Below, in pieces: positions 58,501-64,000 of a DNA stretch of 64,000 nt. The notes under the pieces were generated by a model. That model was not told the origin of the DNA. It worked only from the letters and a program-made list of their open reading frames with translations, and searched no databases. The stretch is from contig CM060964.1 in assembly GCA_030765045.1 (NCBI GenBank), positions 140,422,868-140,486,867 of the forward strand. The letters are read 5' to 3'. Source of the DNA: Tenodera sinensis (taxonomy: Eukaryota > Arthropoda > Insecta > Mantodea > Mantidae). The stretch's first letter is position 1; every line of letters begins with the position of its first letter. A program made the position numbers and the translations under genes.

Positions 58501-61032
58501 ACTTGGAGAAGATCACGCTATGAAATTCTAAACACAGACATGGAAATACCGAACATCATGCAGAACAACCTTGGGGATTTTATCCCCTCTGGGAGGTCTA
58601 GCACAGGGTGCACTCAGCCTCATTAGTCCTGGGGGGACCAATTGAGGAGTTACTTGATGGATAAATAGCGACCCCGGGTCGTGAAGACCGCATAACTGGT
58701 CGGGAGGGATTGGGATGCTGACCATGTACCACCCTCCAGTACTGCACCCCACCAATGACACCTGTAGTGGGCCCAGGTGGGGGATGCAGCGGCTGGATGG
58801 TAAGGCTTGGCTCTTCATGGGCTGTTGTGATGGGGCTTATGCAGAACAACCACTATATAATCATTCTTGAATAATTTGAAAATTATAAGCACATAAAACT
58901 GTTTCCTGACTTCATATTGGCCAGTCATCTTATCTTCACATCCCACACTCAATTTCATACTGTAATACACACAACATACCTGCCTCTCTTACCCTTCCCC
59001 ACAATACACCTAACCATCCTAAAATAAATCCAAGACCTCAGAGAACCAGCAACAGTTGAAGACACATGGATAACCCATGGGCATCACGAAGAAGGGTCCA
59101 TGGCCCCCTCTAAGAAATTAATTAATTTAATGTACAGTCAATTACTGACACTTAGACTATTGTTTTAATTTTTATGCAAAAAATAATTTTTCCTCAGGAT
59201 ACTCGTATACAAGAGATATTCAATTATTTCATAGCACCTCTGTTACTAATGACTCAATGAGTCTGCCAATGCTGTTATTCACATGTTTAATGTAAAATGC
59301 GATGCTTTATGTTCAGTTAGTAGCTACATATCTTTATTAATTATTGTCCTCAACAATACTTTCGCACCAACACTTGCATGTTTATTTTACTATCATCAAC
59401 AGTGGTTCTGCGCCTCAAGGATAGTATAAGATAATTATTTTTGTACAAATTTGTACAGTTAAAGTCAATGAGAATTCTTACCAATAGAGACTGAAAACAG
59501 AAAACCTGTGATATAATAATGTAATCAAATCAATAATGAACAAGAGTACAAGATACTTATTGTATACAGCATTGCCAACCATTCCCAGTTACACTATATT
59601 TGTATGACATGTAAACACAATTGTTACGCTGCAGTATACAGTGAAGGCATGAGTAACAAAGTAACACCACACGCATGCATGCACACAAACACACATGCTA
59701 ACACACACGGGTGTAAATTATTGTGAAAGCAGATACTAGAAGTCATATCTTTTACAGCTTTTGACAACAGAATAGGGAATTAACATTGCTTAATTGCAAA
59801 GCATCAACCTCCACCCATGCTACTTCCTAATGGGAAAACAAAAAGTTACAAATTGCTTGCGTAATGTTTTGCCTGTCCACATTCTCGGCACTCGTTGCCA
59901 TCTACCACTATCATAGAAAGGCGTGTATGAAACCAAACAACATTTTTAAAACTACTTTTAAAGCCTTTACTTAGCAACTTTATGAGAGGAGATGCTAAAA
60001 CTAGCCACCGTCATTGTGCATACATTTTTGACACCTGTTTAGGAAACTATTCATCATTCGCCATACTTCATTTTGAGAACTGCTGGTAATTTCCTAGTGG
60101 GTACTTTGTTTTAACTCTTCCAGAGTGTGTGGGTTTGTCTTGTACACTTTATGCTTTAAGTTACCCCAGAGATAGAAATTGCAGGGGGATTAGTTTGGAG
60201 GACTGAGGGGGCCACAAATCTCTACCAATAATTCTGCCCTGAAACAACCACCAATATGACTATGTTCGAGAACATTAAAAAAAGGTCCTGGAACATACTT
60301 TCAATTGCTCTCATCAAAGATTGACCATATGAGCTGTTGTAGAGCCTTATTGAGAAAAGGTAAAATCATGCGCTCATCTGTTAATTTTCTAAAAGAAAGG
60401 GACAAAACTGTATTCTCGTGGGTACAGACATCAACTGTTGACTTGAAAAAAATTGGCCCTACAACTCAGAACCTAATATTGCTCATGAAGTTTTAGCATC
60501 TCCTTTCATAAAGTTGGTAAGTAAAGCCTTTAAAAGTAGTTTTAAGAATGTTGTATGGTTTAATCCGTGCCTTCCTATAATAGCAGCAGACGGCAACAAG
60601 CGCCGAGGATACAGACAGAAAAACACAGTGCAGCCAGTTCGTAAGTTTTTTGTTCTCCCGGTAGTTTGGAAATGCATTATATTAAGTGACATGGCAATTA
60701 ATCATAAACAATAATGTCCTTAACATGCACACACATCAAATGGTAGCAAATTTTATTTTATTATTTATGTATTCCAAGGGTGGAAGCAAAAGCATACAGA
60801 ATGTGTTTTATTGACTTTTCCAGTGGACACACTGGAGAAGATGGTGATAAGAGCTTGCGTCATGAAGACAATGGACACACAGTGTGGAGTGTTTCGCTAT
60901 CAGGACTATACAATGAGGGGCTGCATTTTAACTTGTGATTATGATGGCTGCAATACAGCAAGTTCATCATGGAATTATGTTACACCTTCTTTGGCAGTGC
61001 TTTCATATTTGGCATTTCAATGGTGCACCTAG
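26086..61032 (+). CDS. Ly6/uPAR three-finger protein, spliced from three exons
   Basis: Joining 26086-26137, 53882-54055 and 60824-61032 gives an uninterrupted 144-residue protein. Residues 1-21 are a signal peptide (hydrophobic LVAILVGAL, probable cleavage after SSYA). The mature part has ten cysteines at 24, 27, 37, 52, 68, 87, 96, 109, 113 and 118, opening CYTC and ending with CILTC then DGCN, the Ly6/uPAR signature. One N-glycosylation site, NGS, is at 31-33. After CN comes a Ser-rich linker (a possible omega site) and a hydrophobic tail (VTPSLAVLSYLAF), suggesting a GPI anchor. Both introns are phase 1 and the second splits the cysteine framework, as is common in this family. Insect relatives act in septate junctions, sleep and channel regulation, but the orthologue cannot be named. 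Confidence 0.9.
26790..27980 (+). pseudogene. CR1/Jockey-like LINE reverse transcriptase relic
   Basis: Intronic relic. The frame at 26793-27032 has NPKYIYKII...TISKIFNKYFLNVAESM, typical of the linker before an RT. From about 27300, mixed frames read as TQHGL, then ADEVNKLDSDNKVTAVLLDLAK, then VNHDK and FLGLSIDEHLN, all recognisable RT landmarks. Stops and shifts are frequent. The C-terminal end seems to continue at 29590-29780 after unrelated sequence. Confidence 0.7.
28250..28440 (-). mobile_element. SINE-like repeat with B box
   Basis: On the - strand it begins near GGTTCGATCCTAGGCAACC (a strong B box) and continues with TTTCCTCCGGGTTCTCC and CCACCGGTGCTCCATC. The A box is not evident, so it is a partial copy. 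It also breaks the LINE relic around it. Confidence 0.5.
28642..28715. repeat. Palindrome made of two inverted Penelope 3' ends
   Basis: Arms at 28642-28677 and 28678-28715 pair with one mismatch and one 2-bp insertion. The arm contains GACTCATTTACTTCTAAAAC, which also ends the Penelope-like copy at 57378-57858 (ACTCATTTACTTCTAAA) and, more loosely, the one starting at 54752. It lacks any coding part. Confidence 0.75.
29398..29454 (+). repeat. (CA)n microsatellite with CG core edge
   Basis: About 22 CA units followed by (CG)4 and CACA. The alternating purine-pyrimidine run could adopt Z-DNA. Confidence 0.95.
29590..29780 (+). pseudogene. LINE C-terminal tail relic
   Basis: Reads KHPIVNGSNLLNLLPEYIKI and then, after a stop and shift, FKSKLKKYL-like sequence. 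This is the common C-terminal pattern of CR1/Jockey-type ORF2 proteins (FN-LP-IK ... FK-KLK-YL). It probably belongs to the 26790-27980 relic. Confidence 0.6.
30130..30480. other. Open frames of unknown nature
   Basis: Relatively GC-rich for the intron. The + frame 30152-30463 (103 codons) and the - frame 30139-30324 are both open. The - frame reads DSDQCLLSSPAPISNRFK, polar and charged. I recognise no domain. It could be an ORF1 fragment of a retroelement; splice sites for a host exon were not evident. Confidence 0.3.
30979..32716 (-). mobile_element. 5'-truncated I-like LINE, copy 2
   Basis: Same family as 11471-15730. It begins inside the RT (FINDLPQQIQESG, intact FADDLVMW near 32630) and continues through the linker (32125-31637) into RNase H with all four acidic positions visible: IYTDGSL, FDGEIEAI, LSDSRTAI and GLSGNEKADFLA. 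It ends in a (CAA)n tail at 30979. The RT segment 32723-32223 and the two following segments are each open, with only a few shifts, so it is younger than copy 1. It is inserted antisense in the hAT transposase. Confidence 0.9.
31103..32125 (-). pseudogene. RNase H region of LINE copy 2
   Basis: Two adjacent open frames (32125-31637 and 31636-31103) together cover a linker and a full RNase HI-type domain. The first ends GEIEAI and the second begins MALQNLLYRISHFQQAVILSDS. A stop or shift near 31637 separates them. The C-terminal Cys-rich extension (CPLCDLQEEMD) matches copy 1 but ends early at a stop. Confidence 0.85.
32885..33720 (+). mobile_element. Non-autonomous deletion derivative of the I-like LINE
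   Basis: A 12-bp target duplication, acaatgtaagtg, flanks it (32873-32884 and 33721-33732). Positions 33190-33650 match the 5' region of LINE copy 1 (complement of about 15730-15255). Positions 33655-33720 match the LINE 3' tail, including GGAGAGCAAGAGG, CCAGCATTAGCTAAC and (CAA)n. The whole coding region is missing. The first ~300 bp have no counterpart in copy 1, which may be 5' truncated. The arrangement resembles trypanosome RIME relative to ingi (established example), but was formed independently (inference). Confidence 0.8.
35150..36050 (-). pseudogene. CR1/Jockey-like LINE fragment (endonuclease-RT linker and RT start)
   Basis: On the - strand: 36038-35769 reads DTNDKFYHFLITFKYYFDMAFPLK. 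A degraded stretch follows with NDRFIQISSNKVKSMWEVI. Then 35415-35152 has KPTDYEEIKYTLSQLKS, VTDSLIKKC and ILPNILKTAKVKALYKKGD. These are the linker and first RT motifs of a CR1/Jockey-type ORF2. The rest of the RT is missing: the fragment ends next to the hAT terminus at 35111. Confidence 0.75.
36133..36160 (+). repeat. Homopolymer run of 28 G
   Basis: Twenty-eight consecutive G residues preceded by AC and followed by CAGC. Such runs are rare and error-prone in sequencing, so the exact length is uncertain. Confidence 0.9.
36161..37784. other. AT-rich intronic sequence, nothing recognised
   Basis: No domain, inverted terminus or tandem repeat except a run of 12 C at 37650-37661. Confidence 0.35.
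37785..38600 (+). pseudogene. Ty1/copia polyprotein relic (integrase region)
   Basis: Across several frames it reads a GAG-pre-integrase segment (LGHLDRNNMGIFKGLV, with HRR just before), then a linker like GPNTRKVS, LELVHSDL-like sequence, FKVMVENQKGTPIK and NGGVCISDEF, and near the end AVAYL and LYDPNIY-like motifs. The order matches the zinc-binding and catalytic core of copia integrase. Every few dozen codons there is a stop or shift, and no LTRs were found. It is an old relic. Confidence 0.75.
38871..38904. repeat. (TA)17 microsatellite
   Basis: Perfect TA dinucleotide run. Confidence 0.95.
39204..40148 (-). mobile_element. Non-autonomous hAT element, copy B
   Basis: The termini are CAGTGGTGATCGCTT at the left and the complement of CAGTGGCAGGTCGTGACT at the right. 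The flanking 8-mers ctttcata and ttttcaca match at 6 of 8. It aligns in inverted orientation with most of 3712-4849, including AGCTTCTTATCC, AAACCCGAAAGTTTTATCTC and CAACTGCATGCAAT. It lacks the 162-bp insertion of copy A. A (GA)n tract expanded at 40062-40087 where copy A has a short TCTCTTTCTCTG. Confidence 0.75.
40280..40690 (-). pseudogene. LINE reverse transcriptase fragment
   Basis: On the - strand it reads LLDKLYKCGVK, then a degraded SYL--K segment, then SQIREVKVAVPLESIFDPLL followed by IYINGKPTYLN. This is RT motif 4 (normally VPQGS-LGPLLF-IYINDLP) in decayed form. It probably belongs to the same element as 42480-43960, separated by the segment at 40975-41885 and other sequence. Confidence 0.7.
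40975..41885. mobile_element. Possible LTR with adjacent primer-binding-like site
   Basis: It starts near TGTTAGGCAGG, contains an AATAAA within CGTATACAATAAAG and can end at GTGTCA (41880), followed ten bases later by TGGCGCC, the usual start of a tRNA-Lys-type primer-binding site. It interrupts the LINE between its linker and RT. No target duplication was established and the downstream sequence shows no gag or pol, so the call is tentative. Confidence 0.25.
41258..41370 (+). repeat. 27-bp minisatellite, about four decaying units
   Basis: Units share CACACGAGCAGAAGAGTCG and TCAACCAT. The first two are nearly identical and the next two diverge. Confidence 0.75.
42480..43960 (-). pseudogene. 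CR1/Jockey-like LINE endonuclease relic
   Basis: On the - strand: HQNVQ-IKNKLQDIEVLLN (near 43720, the endonuclease N-terminus), IKLICIYRSSSSGVK and ILLGDINIDCLVS (43565-43251, the GD-N-D motif), SSIDQIAF (near 43220), then about 500 bp of degraded sequence and a linker with WGVIKQGK and ADMFHDYFVEI (42745-42554). The order is right for one element that continues into the RT piece at 40280-40690. Confidence 0.7.
43924..44037 (-). mobile_element. tRNA-derived SINE, family 2, copy 1
   Basis: On the - strand: GATGATAGCTTAGTGGTTAG (A box) and TCGTGGTTCAATATGCCGG (B box) about 40 bp apart, followed by CATGGCATTCAATTTTTCAG. The latter tail is shared with the copies at 44232 and 54545. Confidence 0.7.
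44185..44402 (-). mobile_element. Foldback element enclosing a tRNA-like SINE
   Basis: Arms 44185-44231 and 44356-44402 are 47 bp each and pair at 46 positions. Between them lies a family-2 SINE unit on the - strand with CATGATAGCTTAGTAGTTAG (A box) and TGTGGTTCAATTCCCGGTC (a near-perfect B box). If pol III started upstream and read through, the RNA would form a 47-bp hairpin closing a tRNA-like loop. The arms are absent from the other two family-2 copies. Confidence 0.75.
44403..46130. other. No recognised feature
   Basis: The - strand between about 45370 and 44720 has many moderately long open pieces without a motif I can name. It may be an old coding relic, but I cannot assign it. Confidence 0.3.
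46136..47005 (+). mobile_element. Tc1/mariner-type element with ~130-bp inverted repeats
   Basis: The left end starts (TA)CTGGGTGTCCC and the right end is the complement of (TA)CAGGATGTCC. The arms align over about 130 bp (shared GGATGGCAAACTGATC, GGAAAT and GTTTGGA) and TA flanks both ends. The interior (+) near 46590-46740 reads ARWPDLTSVQYFLC and then KSMVYV, a decayed form of the WP-RSPDL-P-DFFLWG block near the last catalytic Asp of Tc1/mariner transposases. Most of the gene is deleted. Confidence 0.8.
47008..47920. other. No recognised feature
   Basis: AT-rich. Contains a small stem (ATTGGAGTG paired with CACTCCAAT, 47141-47181) of no known role. Confidence 0.3.
47929..50077 (-). mobile_element. 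ZMYM1-like hAT transposon with both ends, internally deleted
   Basis: The termini are CAGTGGCAGCTCGTGG (left) and the complement of CAGGGGTGGCTATTT (right). The flanking 8-mers ccatactt (47921-47928) and ccgtactt (50078-50085) match at 7 of 8. On the - strand, 49495-49205 holds the TTF-type zinc-binding region (LQKLFCWPCFLFSN, HKHSDVVEHLKC). A middle region has NFKELLTLLV and VRYVNAEGSVVELFLGFY. At 48543-48007 lies the C-terminus with the hAT dimerisation motif ERSFSCLKYIKTYLRNTMS. Compared with the copy at 30785-35111, the segment from SANRTSE to about DMNNFEF is missing, so the catalytic core is incomplete. Confidence 0.88.
48007..48543 (-). pseudogene. hAT transposase C-terminal domain, open
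   Basis: 178 open codons. Motifs: NERFCDCENIQFVCLAN, VYADEKYRNIPTRKILEML, and the dimerisation block ERSFSCLKYIKTYLRNT followed by LSALANILI. The equivalent region of the other copy (34.5-35.0 kb) is shifted and has lost the ERSFSCLKYIK core. The open frame alone would not be an active transposase. Confidence 0.8.
50466..51200 (+). mobile_element. pogo/Tigger-like relic
   Basis: Begins (TA)CAGTATAGCCTTGTTAGTAC, with inner ACTCACTTAAGATG-like repeats as in pogo/Tigger termini. From about 50917 a CENP-B-type N-terminal helix-turn-helix can be traced (AKRKQTALNV-VKLNIQDEV, then SGTNKTTIVEQK). The right end may be ...ACTATACTACTG near 51197. The catalytic region is absent. Confidence 0.5.
51205..51275 (+). 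repeat. Imperfect (TTCA)n tetranucleotide tract
   Basis: ATTCGTTCATTCATTTGTTC-type repeats followed by TCCATCTG variants. Confidence 0.7.
52307..52553. repeat. Compound (CCA/CTG/CCG)n and (CTA)n array
   Basis: 52307-52496 is a mix of CCA, CTG and CCG trinucleotides in one phase. 52498-52553 is a pure (CTA)n run. All frames stay open and read low-complexity Gly/Ser/Ala/His runs. These are not genes. Confidence 0.9.
52570..52755 (+). mobile_element. SINE with conserved GTAGATTTACTGGCATG body
   Basis: A B box (AGGGTTCAAACCTGGTCC) at about 52590 is followed by GTAGATTTACTGGCATGTAA, CTTGCGGGATGAAATTCC and an AATAAAATAAATTA tail. I know this body as a widespread insect SINE type. The A-box part is missing or replaced by the CTA microsatellite. 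Confidence 0.7.
52756..53430. other. No recognised feature
   Basis: Intronic AT-rich sequence; the open frame at 53097-53303 has no known motif. Confidence 0.3.
53431..53655 (-). pseudogene. Possible reverse transcriptase fragment
   Basis: 74 open codons reading MFVHCSLNLYFAGDLILMLK then VQTVLHNF. This resembles the YADDLVLL block and following helix of LINE RTs, with the first Asp changed to Gly. No flanking RT motif is clear, so this is a weak call. Confidence 0.4.
53882..54055 (+). CDS. Ly6 gene exon 2: cysteines 1-5
   Basis: Acceptor tttttag before 53882; donor GTAAGT from 54056. It encodes 57 whole codons plus split codons at both ends. It starts at the end of the signal peptide and includes CYTCSSYNGSDVNC and later cysteines at 52 and 68. 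All other frames are closed here, and the cysteine spacing supports selection on this frame. Confidence 0.92.
54545..54660 (-). mobile_element. tRNA-derived SINE, family 2, copy 3
   Basis: On the - strand: GGTAGCTTAGTGGTGAAAGC (A box), CATGGTTCAAATCCCAGCTA (B box) and the shared GGCATTGAATTTTTCAG tail. Confidence 0.65.
54752..56400 (-). mobile_element. Penelope-like retroelement with RT and GIY-YIG remains
   Basis: On the - strand: an RT piece at 56396-56100 with KPSNLVIPRMYYLPKIHKQD then SVRPII (the Penelope RT signature), a degraded middle, IKFTLEIEKLGTI and FLHITLSYGQLHQRK-like thumb sequence (55782-55597), and a GIY-YIG endonuclease at 55210-54799 (CKDCPKIYIGQMKRNLKTRL, HH-W--QH). It ends ENEDTGLRNTSGQK, followed by ~60 bp to the 3' end at 54752. 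GIY-YIG plus this RT type defines Penelope-like elements. Several frameshifts are present. Confidence 0.85.
56401..57377. other. Sequence between two inverted Penelope copies
   Basis: No coding motif recognised. It may include the 5' parts of one or both Penelope copies in decayed form. Confidence 0.3.
57378..57858 (+). mobile_element. Penelope-like element, 5'-truncated, GIY-YIG region
   Basis: Open frame 57376-57723 with VKCEDCPKTYIGQMKRNLKT, RLKEHIRNIKFKQMNKSAVV and HHFWSTQHT, closely matching 54799-55210 in the opposite orientation. It ends with the same ENEDAGFRNTSGQK coding tail (after a frameshift) and 3' end ACTCATTTACTTCTAAA. Its 3' end points away from the first copy, giving a head-to-head arrangement. 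Confidence 0.85.
57945..58930 (+). mobile_element. Second Penelope-like family, RT thumb and GIY-YIG relic
   Basis: Degraded + strand reading: EYTVNP (GIYRKP-like), HAALHSMVHRCIDIPKDKDK with YSDELITIKYL (RT C-terminus), then C--CT-FCTSQTENLFSNRY, HTWR---YEILNTDMEI and NIMQNNHY-IILE--E-YKHIK. These match the RT end and GIY-YIG region of a Penelope family distinct from the neighbours. A SINE at 58571-58838 splits it. Confidence 0.65.
58571..58838 (+). mobile_element. Family-1 SINE, 5'-truncated, copy 3
   Basis: A 13-bp target duplication, atgcagaacaacc, lies at 58558-58570 and 58839-58851. The body shares GGGGATTTTATCCC, GGACCAATTGAGGA, CCAGTACTGCACCCCAC and GGGCTGTTGTG with the copies at 10853 and 19085, but the tRNA head is missing. 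It is inserted in the Penelope relic. Confidence 0.85.
58931..59819. other. No recognised feature
   Basis: AT-rich intronic sequence with a short CA-rich stretch near 59670-59710. Confidence 0.3.
59820..60672 (-). mobile_element. Tc1/mariner-type element with ~180-bp inverted repeats
   Basis: The left arm (about 59820-60008) and the complement of the right arm (about 60493-60672) align through CTGTC, CGTTGCC, AAAACTACTTTTAAAG, ACTTTATGA and GAGATGCTAAAACT, and outward to GGGAAAACAAAAA / GGGAGAACAAAAAA. The - strand interior reads LWPPQSSKLIPLQFLSLG, KA-SVQDKPTH and F--QVSKMYAQ, a decayed Tc3/mariner transposase C-terminus. The outer ends are approximate. It lies 150 bp upstream of Ly6 exon 3. 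Confidence 0.8.
60824..61032 (+). CDS. Ly6 gene exon 3: cysteines 6-10 and C-terminal tail
   Basis: Acceptor ttgacttttccag before 60824. The one base carried from exon 2 plus TG makes Val-76. It encodes VIRACVMK, QCGVF, RGCILTC and DGCN, then the putative GPI signal and TAG at 61030-61032. The exon continues as 3'UTR. Confidence 0.92.
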
Positions 61033-61238
61033 AACAATTTGGCAAAGTGGTGAGCCAAATAGCTGATGGAAAGCTGAATTGCTTACTGGAAGTTCAGAAA
61101 TATAATGAATGTAGATAGCATATTTAATCCTAAGTTATATTTATTGTTGATGTGATATGGAATTGTACATACATATTATCCATATGTAGTGTGTTTGAGA
61201 GAGAGAAATAATGAGAAAAAGAGGTACATAATTAATTA

Positions 61239-61248
61239 AATAAATAAA
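61239..61248 (+). promoter_or_regulatory. Candidate polyadenylation signals of the Ly6 gene
   Basis: Two overlapping AATAAA hexamers about 210 bp after the stop codon. This is the first such cluster after the stop and a reasonable transcript end; no RNA evidence is available. Confidence 0.45.
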
Positions 61249-61837
61249 GAGGAGAAAGTATCTGGGACACTAGGGTACATATGTACCAAATTTTGTTAAC
61301 ATGTATATTTCACTTCATTTGTCTTTATTTATGTGGATAGGTGCTTAAATAGTTGTGCATTTTCCCAGGGTCGATAAGTGGTTTCAGTGTTTTTATCACA
61401 ATTTTTCTTGTACCTACTCAGTGTAATTGATGTTGCAGTGTTATTTTCAAGGTTTGGGATCTGACACTGTTTCTTTGGGCAAAAATAATATATGCATGTC
61501 ATCTGGCACAAGAGGCATTCTAGTTATTTTGCAGTTAGTCCTGTGCTGTGCTAAAATGGTTTCATGCCATTGCTAGTAATGCTTTAATGTTACATTGTAA
61601 CCAATGCTCTTGGTAGTGACTTCAGCCATAATTATTTCAATTGCTAAAAAGCAATGTTACTCGGTACCTTCATGACTTGTTATGATGTGCAATGCTTCAC
61701 CATTCTATCCCAACCTTCAAATCCATTAGAGGAATTTCCAGAGTGGACATGGTTGTCACACTCATTTTTGCTCTCCTTTCTAAGGCAACAGCTTATCCCT
61801 ACCCACCATTTATCCTATGAGTGTGATTTCTAAGAAT

Positions 61838-62010
61838 CAATGGAAGTGTCAGTATCAGTATCAGTATCAGTTTATTCACCAATGTAATAAAATTTACAAG
61901 GTTCATCAGATAAAAAAAAAAACATATAAATTTTACAATTTGAAGAATTTTGTACATAAGACAAGTGAATACATTTACAATTTTTATAATTTTAATTCGC
62001 TTCAAATAAA
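61838..62010 (-). mobile_element. LINE 3' end with (CTGATA)n tail
   Basis: The left side has CAGTATCAGTATCAGTATCA, read on the - strand as a hexanucleotide tail. It is preceded on that strand by GGTGAATAAA and a GTACAAAATTCTTC-type 3'UTR as in CR1/Jockey-like elements. No coding part remains. Confidence 0.45.
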
Positions 62011-62241
62011 TACAGTAAAGCTGCTAGTGCGAGTGACGTTTAGTACTGCACAGAAAGATCCCTCAATACCACCTCGGAATAATTTATCCTACCTGATTTT
62101 GCAGGCTTCAGCATATAGATTAATGTTTACCACCAACAGTTAAGGTTTCACAGACTAGCCTGAATGACTTCTCAACTGGATGTGAAAAGTTTGCATACAA
62201 TGGCTATATTAATTTTACGGAATAATTTGCAATAGATTTAA

Positions 62242-62684
62242 CCCTAGCAATGCCAAGCCTTATTCCAGAGCTTATACCACCAATGAGGGGGGAAGGTACT
62301 TTGTGACCACCACTGGTAATAAAATGTTTGAGCAATTTTTAAAACAAATGTATTTTAAAATTGGGTATCATATCTTGTCATGTTTATAAAGGTAATATTA
62401 AACACTGTTTAACTATTCTTTTTTTTCTTTCTTTCTTTTTTTTTACCTTTTATATGAAACACATTACTTACGGGACAGTACTTTATGAGCACCTTGACAT
62501 TTCATTGTTTCTCAAAAAGACCAACAGTGAAAACTTTGAAACAATTATGCAATTCAGTAGTAGGAAAAGTGATTAACAATAACTACTAACTGCATGACCT
62601 TAATCTAAAAATTAAAAGACAGAATTTAGAAAATTACAGAAGGGTGACATAAAGTACCCCCCGCCCCCCTTGGTAATGCTAGGG
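62242..62684. mobile_element. piggyBac-type MITE, 443 bp
   Basis: TTAA target duplications at 62238-62241 and 62685-62688. The inverted termini are CCCTAGCAATGCCAA and CCCTAGCATTACCAA, with inner GGGGGG..GGTACTTT matches at both sides. CCCTAG ends and a TTAA target are diagnostic of piggyBac. The open frame at 62361-62576 has no transposase motif. Confidence 0.85.
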
Positions 62685-62839
62685 TTAATAATGTACTCTC
62701 CTAAATGTGATAGGGTTTCTCCTTAGGTAAGTTGGTAATTACTTGGGTACTTACCACTGGGCTATTTGCATAAATATTCCATAATGAAATTCAAAATTGT
62801 ATAGAAAATATCCTTTGAGATCATAAGTAATGTCCATCA

Positions 62840-62915
62840 GATTGCCTCACTGGTCTGGTGGTTAGCATGGTTCAGAAGTCCCAATTTCAATTTTTGGTGG
62901 GAATTTTTTTAGCCA
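62840..62915 (+). mobile_element. Degenerate tRNA-like SINE head
   Basis: GGTCTGGTGGTTAGCATGG is a good A-box region. The expected B box is decayed (CAATTTCAATTTTTGG). Confidence 0.45.
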
Positions 62916-64000
62916 GCATTTTTAGTTCCAGAGTCTGGAAGTATGAATGGGAGTGTGAATGTGCTATGTGAGTAAGTATATAAAAAGAATAATGTTATAA
63001 ATATTCAAAATTAATACCAACCTAAAAAGTAACACCACTGTAAGGAAGTGAATGCCTATGAGCAATTCTTCCAAAGGCAAGGTCGCCACAGAGCTTCACA
63101 GTTTAATTCTAAAAAAAACAGTGCTATCGAAGCAGTGATTTTACTTTGGCTATACAGGTTTAAAATTATAACACAGGCTGGTTGCTTTAAAACATTCTTG
63201 TGTCTATACACATAAACTAATCAAATTAAAGACATTTGCGACTATGTGAATAGTTTTCTTTTCATTTACTCTGACACACATTTCAATATGAATCACTATT
63301 TCCATATCCTATCCTTCATGTGTGAACTTTTTAGAGATATTTTACATGTAACACATTTTAGAACTCAACATTTTGAGGTTACATATGTTTATACAAATTA
63401 ACGTTTTATCTTCAGAGGTTTGTTCATTATTCACATGCTGCTCATGCATGCTTCTTACGTTCTGTGGTTACATCAGCATTTAATTGTAATCTATAATAAA
63501 ATTATGTTACTTAAAGAAGCAGCATCATTTAAAACAAGAAATAAATAGAACACAAAAATGCTTTAACTTGACTATCTTCAAATGTGTTTTTCAGTTGGGA
63601 TTTAGACAAATAAAAAAGCAGATATGGCTTGAAATACAATACATAAAGTTTAAGTAGACCTAAATGAAACTAATAAGGAATAACTTGCAATTTTGTGTTT
63701 CTTTTTCATTTCATAATATTTTAAATACCTAATTGGGAAGATTTTTGTGGAGACCAGATCCCTATCAAGGTGCCCAGATCTTCACTGGTATTAAACGACA
63801 AAGCTTTACCATTGTCGATTAGGATTCCTCCCTTTCATGTTCCCAGATGTTTTGTCTGCGAATGTGGAAAACTTCATGAATTTAGCTTGACATGACCTTC
63901 TTGGTAAGCCAGCTGTTTTGTTATTTGTTTTTGTTTAATTTTGTAAGGGCGGCCCAAACCCTTCACCCCTAGTGGCGAACATCCTCAGAGGTTGCAACAT
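62916..64000. other. No recognised feature
   Basis: AT-rich sequence. I found no domain or terminal repeat. The last 300 bp are somewhat less AT-rich but unassigned. Confidence 0.3.

Overview
This is nuclear DNA from an arthropod, most likely an insect with a large, repeat-rich genome. The sequence is AT-rich and has long introns. It carries decayed non-LTR (RTE, I-like and CR1/Jockey-like), Penelope, copia, hAT, Tc1/mariner, pogo and piggyBac copies, and tRNA-derived SINEs. There are no operons and no rRNA or tRNA genes. The species cannot be named from the sequence; a polyneopteran (cricket, stick insect, cockroach or termite) is a guess.

One host gene is clear: a secreted, probably GPI-anchored Ly6/uPAR three-finger protein on the + strand. 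Its coding exons are 26086-26137, 53882-54055 and 60824-61032, separated by introns of 27.7 kb and 6.8 kb. Both introns are phase 1 with GT..AG ends. The joined reading frame gives 144 residues with a signal peptide, ten cysteines, the C-terminal Cxxx-Cxxxx-CN signature and a hydrophobic tail. A splice acceptor before exon 1 suggests an upstream 5'UTR exon that I could not locate.

Layout. 1-5.6 kb: mostly unique sequence with a hAT MITE and a 1.1-kb non-autonomous hAT element. 5.6-7.5 kb: an uninterrupted (GGT)589 array with a compound tail. 8.5-11.5 kb: a possible solo LTR, an internally deleted hAT with a perfect 8-bp duplication, and a SINE. 11.5-15.7 kb: a nearly complete but broken I-like LINE (-). 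19.4-25.2 kb: a pair of ~90-bp inverted repeats enclosing a full-length 4.2-kb RTE retrotransposon with a 10-bp target duplication. 26-61 kb: the Ly6 gene. Intron 1 holds LINE relics, a Penelope-end palindrome, a ZMYM1-like hAT carrying two nested LINE-family insertions, a copia relic, a second non-autonomous hAT, a broken LINE with a possible LTR inside it, a foldback around a tRNA-like promoter, a long-TIR mariner, a complete hAT copy and a pogo relic. Intron 2 holds three Penelope pieces, a SINE inside one of them, and a second long-TIR mariner. 61-64 kb: a LINE tail and a piggyBac MITE.

The most interesting structures are four. First, a RIME-like deletion derivative of the local LINE, joined at a short inverted repeat and sitting in the hAT with a 12-bp duplication. 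Second, a LINE insertion that removed 57 bp of its target. Third, a 47-bp foldback enclosing a pol III-type promoter. Fourth, the 1.77-kb pure GGT tract. Element boundaries were set by matching terminal repeats and target duplications by eye. Family assignments rest on protein motifs I recognise, not on database searches.
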